Origin: Neocallimastix lanati (nom. inval.)
Lineage: Eukaryota > Neocallimastigomycota > Neocallimastigomycetes > Neocallimastigales > Neocallimastigaceae
Direction of reading: 5' to 3'
Assembly (NCBI GenBank): GCA_016946835.1
Contig: JACVTC010000318.1
Coordinates: 1-17,500 of the forward strand
DNA: 17,500 nucleotides
Below the pieces are notes generated by a model. The model searched no databases, was not told where the DNA came from, and worked only from the letters and a program-made list of their open reading frames with translations. Both the position numbers and the translations under genes were made by a program. Of the stretch, positions 1 through 7,418 are shown one piece after another (the stretch's first letter is position 1; each line of letters starts with the position of its first letter).

Positions 1-955
1 ACGTGATGTAGATAAATATGTGTCTTTTAGTTATTTTGTGCTACATAACATTATTTTATTGTATTATTTTGTTATTTCAATTTTTAAATTAATTATTAAG
101 TGAATAATTAAATAAATCATATAATGGTTAAATTTTATGATTTTAATTCTTTTATTTAATTAATAAAAGAATTATATAAAAATATAAATGTTATTAAAAA
201 TATAAATATTTTTATTAATAATGATTCTTTTATTTAAAAATTACTAAAAAAAATAATAATTATAATGATAAACTATTAATTATACATTGTATTTGAATAT
301 TTATTTAAATTGTATAAATTTAATAAGCTTTATAAATTAAATTTGTTTTATGAATATTTATAGAGTTATTGTATTAAAAGATTCTTATCAATATTATTTT
401 ATTATTATATTTTATATAGTTTATAATACATGTAATGAATATATTAAGATTAAAATGCATTATTTAATTATATTGTTAATTATTATTTTAGTTTAGTATA
501 AAAAGGATTTGAAATTCCATATTTTGAATTCCTTGTAAGATTATTAACTAATTAACATTTAACCTTATTAACCAATTAACATAAAGTTAATGAATTAATT
601 ATAACAATAAATAATTTTTATATTAATCTTAGTAAAATTTATTATTAAAATATATTTTAAATAAAGTTCTACTAAAATATAAATCTTAAAGATTGAATTC
701 TTAATTATAAAACTCTGTGTGTGTTATTTATTATTTAAATTTAATTAAATTGTTATAATTAATAAAGAAACATCTTGACCTGACCAATTTAACCCAAACT
801 AGGAAATATTTAGCTAGAATCTAACCTACCACCCAATTAGATTTTAACTAAAATCTTTTTACCTATTTAAATTTTTAAACAATAATCTTACCACGAAAAA
901 ATTTTTTAACAAATAATAAAATAATTGTAATTATTGATTCTGTTAATAACTCTCT
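1..955. other. AT-rich stretch without a recognisable gene
   Basis: Almost entirely A and T, with stops in all frames. 541-600 carries several short TTAAC/TTAAT-type repeats. 770-900 is richer in C than its surroundings. It lies just beyond the RNase H end of the minus-strand retroelement, where an integrase, a 3' untranslated region or an LTR would be expected. I find no integrase motif and no TG...CA-bounded repeat matched elsewhere in the window, so I call nothing here. Confidence 0.6.
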
Positions 956-959
956 CTCT

Positions 960-1730
960 TAAAACGGATTCCAGACGTCTTAGGTTTTGGTTTTACTTGG
1001 ATACTTCTTGTGGAATTCAGCAAGAAATTTATTACAATGAAGATAAATGGGTAACAGAAGTCAGTTTACCCATTTAAGATAGCGGCTAGTAAGAGGTTCT
1101 TTGTTAGCAAAAAAAATACTGACTAGGGGCTTATGATCAGTATTATAGGGTAGTTACAAAAGGACTACCGGTGAGAAAAACACTTTGAACTTCCTTACAC
1201 AGTTGGAACACAGGCTTTCCTTCCAAGTCAGTAACACTGTGGTTATTTTCCGAAAAAGGGAAAAGGGATCTACTTTCAAAAATAGATTGGAACCTCTATA
1301 TTATCTTTAACTTGAAAGTAAAAACACCACCTAAGCCCTATCCTTGAGTCGTCCGTGCGAATAATAAAATGGTTTCTTATAGTCAGGAAGGTGTTAAGAT
1401 AGGGGCACTTAACTAATTTATTTTTTCAGTTCTTCGAAAAGCGACTGTTGCAGTCCTCAGGACCAAATAAAAAGGAACATCTTTCTTTTAAGTCATTGGA
1501 ACAATGGATATGCAATTTGTGCAAAGTTGTAAATAAACTTTCCGTAATAACCAATAGCGCCAAGGGAAGGATTCGCAATTGAGTTTTTGTCTTTAGGAGG
1601 AATCCAGCCAGTTTATAATAACCTTTGACCTTCTCAGGAATGGGAGAAATAACCTTCGGTAGAAAGAAGGTGACCAAGGAGAGTGACGTGACTTTATTTT
1701 TGAAAAAAAGGTACATTTCTCAATATTTAT
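960..1730 (-). pseudogene. RT connection plus RNase H remnant of the Ty3/gypsy pol
   Basis: Reading leftward from about 1730, the minus strand gives NINIEKCTFF-like text, then ISPIPEKVKG and KTQLR, the usual RT thumb/connection sequence. Further left come PFIIRTD (about 1355), QVKDNIEVPIYF, DLEGKA, and TDHKPLVS with NKEPLTSRYLKWV (about 1075-1135), which are RNase H landmarks. At least five frame changes are needed. A 96-codon open frame at 1426-1716 covers only part of the connection region and switches out of the true frame several times, so it is not a gene. The copy ends near 960 without a clear ADALSR-type tail. Non-functional; domain identity is confident. Confidence 0.8.
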
Positions 1731-1734
1731 TTTT

Positions 1735-2410
1735 AAATTCATTATCATTTAAAAAATTTTTAAAAACTTTACCCAAATTACTAATATGATCTTCTAATGT
1801 TTTTTTTTTGAAAATACAATAATATCATCAATATAAATAAAAACGCAAACACCAATTAAGTCCAAAAAAAAAAAATATTCTGTTCATTTCACGTTTAAAT
1901 GAAGCCGGAGCATTTCATAATCCAAATGGCATGACTCTGAAGTTATAATTTCCAAACATAGTGGTTAAAGGCTGTTTTTATTTTGATCTTCTTCAGCCAT
2001 GGGTATTTCAGCCATGGGTATTTGATGATACCCAGAAAACAAAATCAATAGTAGATAAATATTTGGGGAATTATTGCCAATGTAATTAAAGATATCATCG
2101 ATTAATGGTAGGGCATAAGCATCCTTTAATAGTAACATTATTCAATTTGAAATAGTCCACACACATTCGCCATTTGTTACCATTTTTTTTTTTTTTGGAA
2201 CAAGTACCACCGGTGAAGACCATGACGAGAAAGAAGGTTCAATAAGGGTTTTTTTTTTCAATTAATATTATTAATTCTTGTTTTAATACATCTATGAGAG
2301 ATTTAGGTATTCTATATGATCTTTTGTTTTATTGGTTGGGCACCTGGCACTAGTTCGATCCTATGAGGGAGAAATTTCGATTTACCAGGATCATCTGTTT
2401 TTATTGCTAT
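1735..2410 (-). pseudogene. Reverse transcriptase remnant of the Ty3/gypsy pol
   Basis: Minus-strand reading from about 2410 gives HRIELVPGAQPIKQ, then LIEPSFSSWSSPVVLV (about 2200-2250), KWRMCVDYFKLNNVTIKDAY (about 2115-2175), FSGYHQIPMAE, TTMFGNYNFRVMPFG and FIYIDDIIVFSK. The polymerase catalytic YIDD is at 1824-1835. PMAE is duplicated by a short local repeat (IPMAEIPMAE, near 1995-2020). These are core Ty3/gypsy RT blocks in the right order, interrupted by frame changes, several at T-runs such as 2184-2196. Related intact RTs are one uninterrupted domain of roughly 200 residues, so this copy is dead. It resembles the fungal/plant Ty3 group rather than Ty1/copia, in which the catalytic box is YVDD and integrase precedes RT. 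Confidence 0.88.
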
Positions 2411-2689
2411 AAATATCAAAATTTTTATAAAATAATTCATTCACTATTTTTTTTTTTTTTTTTGAAATTTTCAGGTATAATTTATATAATTTCATCAATT
2501 ATATTTTGTTTAATTGTATCAGAATCATTTGCATCGTTATTTTCGTCATTTACAACAGTTACTGTTATCAATATAGGGTTCTGTTCAATAGGCTCTTCTT
2601 GAGCATGATCTTCTGGATTCGGAATAGGTGAGTCAATATCATAGTATAGATCAGCTAATTCAGTAGAATTATTATTTTTTCATCAATAT

Positions 2690-3060
2690 AAAAATAATTT
2701 TATCTTTTAACTAGATTGATATCAAATCTATTTTTCTTAAAGAGAATCGACAACCTATTAAGAACATCAAAAATTATCATCTTTTTCAATAACCCTTAAA
2801 ATATTCAACGAACATTTCTACACCTAATGGAAATTTTTAATTCAACTACTTCACTAGCAATAGTGGAATTAGAATATGCTTGTAAAAAAATTGTTTCCGA
2901 GATGGTCCCAATAGCAGGTTTGTTAATTTTTTTATTTTATTTAATGTGGATCTTGTTATAGCATTAAGGCTAGCACAAGAATCCAAAAAAATATTTCACA
3001 TGATTTATTCTCGACAAATCCATTCACTTTAATAATTTTTTTATTCTTGCTAATTTATTG
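2690..3060 (-). pseudogene. Retropepsin-like aspartic protease remnant
   Basis: On the minus strand the text runs KVNGFVENKSCEIF, FLDSCASLNAITRSTLNKI, then INKPAIGTISET, STIASEVVELKI, and after frame changes VEYFKVIEK and FKKNRFDIN. This is the clan AA protease normally found before RT in Ty3/gypsy pol. The catalytic triad DSG/DTG is replaced by DSC (2972-2983 encodes DSCA), a Gly-to-Cys change expected to destroy the active site. Several frameshifts follow. The acidic linker to RT (IPNPEDHAQEEPIEQNPI, near 2565-2640) is still readable. Confidence 0.7.
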
Positions 3061-4086
3061 TCATGACATTAGTAACTGTATTTTTTTTTTTTAGGGGGTA
3101 AGTTTTAAGGCCTTCATAAATTCAGATCGAAATTTAGGGAATAGATCCAAAAGATATGTTAACTTGGTAATTTACTTCAGTAGAAGCTACTTCTTTAACT
3201 AAATCTTGAATGCAGTATTCTTCAAAAGTCTTTCATCAAATTTATGTGACGTTCCTTGTTATTTATAGGTAATTCTTGAGAATTGGTTTTCACTTTATTA
3301 TCATTAATTTGTTTCCTAATTTCTCTGATACGTTCTTGTTTATTTTTCTTTTTAGCATTAATTAATATTCTTTTCAGTAATGAAGGAAGGATCTAAATAT
3401 TCTAATTTTTCTGTGGTGCTATGATTATCTTTAGTGTTATTAACTAATTCACTTTCATTTAGAGAAAAATTTCACAGTTTTCTTATTTTTATCCTTTGTT
3501 TCACTATAGTTTATATTATTGTTATCTTCTTCTTCTTCTAATTCAGATTCCCTAAGCATTTCAATATCATCTTGTATAGGTATGACACTTTGATTTCTAT
3601 TAATATTATTATAATTATTTTTATTATTACTATTATTAATATTATTAATATTATTATTACTATTATTATTACTATCATTATTATTATTAATTTTATTATT
3701 ATTATTAATTTTATTATTATTATTAATTTTATTATTATTATTAATATTAATATTATTATTAACATTATTATTATTATTAATACTGTTATTATTACTATTA
3801 TTATTAATATTATTATTACTAATAGATAAATTAGTATTACGACTCATTGCTGACGTAATTATAGGGGTAGGTTGATCTTTTAAATTATTTTTTGTATTAA
3901 TTTTTATCATATGGTTTAACTTTATTTAATTTTGGTTTTGATTTCCTTGTAGCTGCAGCCACAATTTCTGTATTATATACATGTGATTGATCTTCTTGAT
4001 TAGGAAATTTTTTTTGTAGGTGTCATGTTGTTATAGTTACTATTGTTACTATTGGTTATTAATGAGTTATTTGGTATTGTCGTCAT
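3060..4086 (-). pseudogene. Asn-rich gag-like leader of the retroelement, frameshifted
   Basis: A possible ATG lies at 4084-4086 (MTTIPNNSLITNSNNSN). After a frame change comes VYNTEIVAAATRKSKPKL, then a 151-codon open frame at 3455-3910. That frame has a long Asn tract with NNNNKI units, an acidic patch (ESELEEEEDNN) and a Lys-rich end. After another frame change the text continues as LDPSFITEKN, KKKNKQERIREIRKQIND, NNKERHIN and IPKFRSEFMKALK, leading into the protease. No CCHC zinc knuckle is seen. Position just before the protease on the same strand suggests the gag or gag-pol leader; sequence alone does not prove it. The 3455-3910 frame could be mistaken for an independent Asn-rich gene. 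Confidence 0.5.
3678..3742. repeat. 18-bp tandem repeat within the Asn-rich tract
   Basis: Three to four near-identical 18-bp units of the form TTATTATTATTAATTTTA sit in a longer ATT-rich microsatellite (about 3600-3830). On the minus strand each unit encodes NNNNKI in phase, giving a protein-level hexapeptide repeat. Confidence 0.75.
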
Positions 4087-4608
4087 AAAATAATTATTAT
4101 TTAAATTTTTAAATATTTTTTTTTTAGTATTTTATCTAATTTTTATTTTTTCATTAAATTTATACATTATTAACCAATAATATATAAATTTATTATTTAA
4201 TAATTTTTTGCATTTATTTTTTATATTTTAGTTATTTTATTAATTTTTTTAGTTTTTTTTATTATATATACATATACATATACCTACATATATATTAATC
4301 CTAACCTTCGTCTCTCATTTTTCTTTTAATTTTGATTCTAAACTTATTTCAGTATTAAAATAATGATTAATCCTAATAAATATTAAATAAAATATAAAAT
4401 TATTTGATATTTAAATTAAGCAATTTTTTCCTTTTTTTAGATAATGAATCCAAGATTTTAAAAGGCGATTTTAATCGAATTTCCATTTTTAGATTTATTG
4501 GTATGTCTTTTACTTCTTTTTTTTAGATTTAATTATGATATTTTCAAATTCGGCGATTTAAACATAAAGATTTTTTTTTTAAATAATTTTACTGTCTTTT
4601 CCATTTTA
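4087..4608. other. AT-rich spacer upstream of the retroelement leader
   Basis: Short T-runs, TATATACATATACA-type dinucleotide-like sequence near 4263-4295, and no coding frame of note. A 68-codon plus-strand open frame at 4498-4704 is mostly antisense to a better minus-strand frame and has poor composition. If the retroelement had a 5' LTR it should lie here, but I see no sequence shared with the other side of the element. Confidence 0.5.
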
Positions 4609-4930
4609 TTAGAAAATATCTTCCAAAGATACAACAGAATCAATATCTTCTCCAAATTTGCTATTTTCAGAAAAGTCATCAGTGCTTCTAAATATTTCGG
4701 ATAAGTAATTTGAATATTCTACTGAATCTGATAATTCTTTATATTTATTATCATAACTAGAATCAGTATCATCAAATTTTCGTATATTACTTTTAATAGT
4801 AGTTTTTTTTTTTTTACATTTTCGTTAGTGAAAACAGATTCCCTTAATATTTGTTTTTTTTATTGCAATTACTCTTACTAACCGCTTTTTTTTTTTTTTT
4901 TCTGTTGTTTATTTGATTACTACATTGTAC
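4609..4930 (-). pseudogene. Fragment encoding a Ser/Lys/acidic low-complexity protein, unknown family
   Basis: The minus strand has a 71-codon open frame at 4824-4609 ending in TAA. It begins with a Lys block and continues KSNIRKFDDTDSSYDNKYKE, LSDSVEYSNYLSEIF and ends VVSLEDIF. Upstream, in frames separated by A-runs (4803-4815 and 4886-4901, written here as T), are readable pieces ILRESVFTNENV and KAVSKSNCNKKN, so a protein of 110 or more residues appears to have been broken by slippage at poly-A. No start codon or known domain is evident. The charged, Ser-rich composition fits a disordered nuclear or cytoplasmic segment. It may be a decayed gene or a 5' part of the neighbouring retroelement. 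Confidence 0.35.
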
Positions 4931-5352
4931 ATTGTCTTACTACTCTATCTTGTAGTTGATTGTTATGTTATGGTTTGGGATAATATTAGAATTTTATTTA
5001 TTTTATTTTATTTTTTTTTAATTTTTTTTTTTTTATTAAAATCTACATTTTAATTTTTGAAAAATTTCATCTATTTATACTTTTTGACAAAATGATAAAA
5101 ATAAATAGGTAAAGCCTTTCTACATTTATCATTATATCAGTAAAAAAAAAAAAAAAAATAATCTACTATTATTAATTATTTCTTTAATTTTATATTAAAT
5201 TAAATTAACTAATTCATAAATTAATTATTTAATTTTAATAAATTTTGTTTATATAATTATGTATTATTTTTCATATACTAAAACTAAATTAATAAATACG
5301 AAAAAAAATGTTCATCCCCACCACCAAAGGTAAAAAAAATTTTTTTTTTTAA

Positions 5353-5430
5353 ATTAATGGATTTAAATCCGTCAGTTCTTATTTTTATTTTTATTTATTT
5401 TTTTTATTAATGGATTTAAATCCGTCAGTT
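5353..5430. repeat. 25-bp direct repeat with a palindromic core, two copies
   Basis: The 25 bp at 5353-5377 (ATTAATGGATTTAAATCC then GTCAGTT) recur exactly at 5406-5430, a 53-bp period. Each copy contains the perfect 12-bp palindrome GGATTTAAATCC. They are separated by T-rich sequence similar to what follows, so they could be two units of a larger minisatellite or a short dispersed element. Confidence 0.85.
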
Positions 5431-5436
5431 TCTATT

Positions 5437-5530
5437 TCTATTTTTTATTTTTTTATTTTTTATTTTTTTATTTTTTATTTTTTTATTTTTTATTTTTTAT
5501 TTTTTATTTTTTATTTTTTTATTTTTTTTA
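5437..5530. repeat. TATTTTTTATTTTT minisatellite
   Basis: A near-pure run of TATTTTT, TATTTTTT and TATTTTTTT units on the plus strand directly after the second 25-bp repeat. A 63-codon open frame at 5410-5601 (FYFFIFYFF-type peptide) is a translation of this repeat, not a gene. Confidence 0.8.
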
Positions 5531-5553
5531 ATAAAATTAATTTTAAGTGTAAA

Positions 5554-5584
<31 letters not shown>

Positions 5585-5800
5585 AGATGAATATGAAATG
5601 ACATGTAGAAAAGAATATTATTAAATATATATATATATATATATAAATTTTTTTTTTAAAGAAAAACTTAAAAAAAATAAACATTTTTAATCTTTTTTTT
5701 TTATATATATATTTATATTAATTAATTAATTATTATTCATTAAAATTTTAATAAAATTAAGTGACGTGACTTAAAATTAAAAATCTTTAAGCCATACAAC

Positions 5801-5865
5801 AAAATACAAATTTTTGTAATAAAAAATATCGAAATGCAACACTCCCCATCGAAAATTTGTATTTT
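5801..5865. repeat. 14-bp inverted repeat, AAAATACAAATTTT / AAAATTTGTATTTT
   Basis: The arms at 5801-5814 and 5852-5865 are exact reverse complements separated by 37 bp. A second pair in the same patch, CGAAATGCAAC (5830-5840) and CGAAATGCGAC (5874-5884), is a near direct repeat. The patch is unusually rich in C and CpG for this window and lies about 450 bp before the ATPase-nuclease ATG. It could be a regulatory site or a small mobile-element relic; no function is shown. Confidence 0.6.
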
Positions 5866-6130
5866 AAAAATTGGCGAAATGCGACCACATTCCAATTCTC
5901 CAATTTTCCAATTTATACATCATATGATAATTAAATCAGATGATTAATTAATTTATTTTTATGTAATTATTAATAAAATAATTATATTTTCATTCTATAT
6001 CAATAATAAATAATTAATATTATATATATAGTCAATGTCAAAAAAATATTATTATTAATTATTTATTATATTATTGTAATATTTTAGTTTTAAATTCTTA
6101 AAAAAAAAAAAAAAAAATAAATTTAATTAT

Positions 6131-6208
6131 TTATTTTTATTTACGTTTTGATTAATTATAGATGAGAAATACTTAATTTTTTATTTTTATTTATGTTTTA
6201 ATTAATTA
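6131..6208. repeat. 28-bp direct repeat in the 5' flank of the ATPase-nuclease gene
   Basis: TTATTTTTATTTACGTTTTG plus ATTAATTA at 6131-6158 recurs at 6181-6208 with 26 of 28 bases the same. The two differences are transitions (ACG to ATG and G to A), leaving the first copy with the CpG. It lies 106-183 bp before the start codon, where a promoter or 5' leader would be. Function unknown. Confidence 0.7.
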
Positions 6209-6313
6209 AATTTAAAAATAATAACAATAATAATAGATTACTGAAGTGTTTTTATATTAATACTAGATAATAATAATAAAATATTGAGTGACAAAAAAAA
6301 AAAAAAAAAAAAA

Positions 6314-7291
6314 ATGAAACGATCAAATGAAAATGAAAATGATTTTAGATCAGAAAATAATGAAAAAAAGAGAAAGATAATTGATGAAAACGAGTTAATA
6401 AAAAAATTTTTATGTTCTAATTTTTATATTGATAAAACCTTACTAATCAAGGATTTTATAGAGGAAATATCATCAAAAATATGTGTTACCGCACCCTCTG
6501 GATATGGAAAGACTGTTAATCTAAATATGTTGCGTTATTTTTTTGAAATGAATTACAAAGACGAAAATAACAATAAAAACAAAAAATTTTTTGAAAAATT
6601 AAACATAGCTAAAGAAACTAAAGATGGTGAAAGTTATATTGATCTTTATCAAGGAAAATTTCCAGTAGTTTATATTAATTTTGATGTTATTTTATTAGAA
6701 GAAAGTTTTGATGAAACAATTGAAAACTTTAAATCATTTATTCAATCCTTGTATAACAAATACAATATTATTATAGATAATAATATTAAAATTTATGAAA
6801 AAGAAATGATAAAAAAAATTTTAGATTTAAATGTAAATATTAATAATTTAGTGGTTTCAATTAGTATTTTATGTAAATATTTGTATAATACATTCAAAAA
6901 GAAAATTATATTATTAATAGACAATTATGATTCACTAATTCTTAATTCATTAAATACTACTTATTTTGATAAATTATATTCTTTTCATCAGAAATTATTA
7001 ACAAATATATTTGAAAATGATAGTTATATATTTAAATCATTCATTACTGGTAAAATTGATGTTCAATTTTTTACAATTAATTACTCTGTAGCTAGCTATA
7101 AATTTAATAAATATTTTAGTGTAACAAATTTAGAATTGCAAAAACTTTTATTTGAATTCAAACTTGAAAATAAAAGTGAAATATATGAGCAATATAAAAT
7201 TAATTCAAGTAATTTTTCATCTATAAATCCAACAAATAACAATCATGCAAATAAAGTAAATATTATTATTTCAACATCTTTGACTTATAAT

Positions 7292-7329
<38 letters not shown>

Positions 7330-7342
7330 TGATGATAATAAC

Positions 7343-7374
<32 letters not shown>

Positions 7375-7379
7375 TAACA

Positions 7380-7418
<39 letters not shown>

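Larger units (their letters stand above)
960..4086 (-). mobile_element. Decayed Ty3/gypsy retrotransposon, gag-like leader plus PR-RT-RNaseH
   Basis: On the minus strand, conceptual translation over several frames gives the standard Ty3/gypsy order: Asn-rich leader, aspartic protease, reverse transcriptase, RNase H. Motifs are clear (protease FLDSCASLNAITRS, polymerase YIDD, RNase H TDHKPLV), but frameshifts, many at A/T runs, and in-frame stops interrupt nearly every domain, so the copy cannot encode a full polyprotein. No integrase follows the RNase H, and no LTR pair is visible, so the element is at least 3' truncated or eroded there. Boundaries are set by the outermost recognisable coding sequence, not by LTRs. 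Order and motifs are seen; the family assignment rests on established Ty3/gypsy domain order, which places integrase after RNase H. Confidence 0.85.
4931..6313. other. Low-complexity spacer and 5' region of the ATPase-nuclease gene
   Basis: Dominated by long homopolymers (A-runs at about 5142-5158, 5560-5583 and 6101-6118), a TATTTTTT-type minisatellite, and (AT)n at 5623-5644. The only patches of normal complexity are the 25-bp direct repeats and 5761-5925, which contains an inverted repeat. No convincing coding frame. A TATA box cannot be assigned in sequence this AT-rich. Confidence 0.6.

Noticed and set aside
1426-1716. 96-codon minus-strand open frame as a gene
   Set aside because: It overlaps the RT connection/RNase H remnant and only partly follows the true frame (ISPIPEKVKG is real; other parts are out of frame).
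2363-2602. 79-codon plus-strand open frame
   Set aside because: Antisense to the protease-RT linker and the start of RT; Phe/Ile-rich composition is what the reverse of AT-rich coding sequence gives.
3538-3829. Ile-rich open frames on both strands over the ATT repeat
   Set aside because: Shadow translations of the Asn-coding microsatellite in other frames.
3600-3830. CRISPR-like array from evenly spaced short repeats
   Set aside because: It is a pure ATT-type microsatellite with no unique spacers.
4498-4704. 68-codon plus-strand open frame
   Set aside because: Mostly antisense to the better minus-strand Ser/acidic frame; low-complexity Phe/Ile composition.
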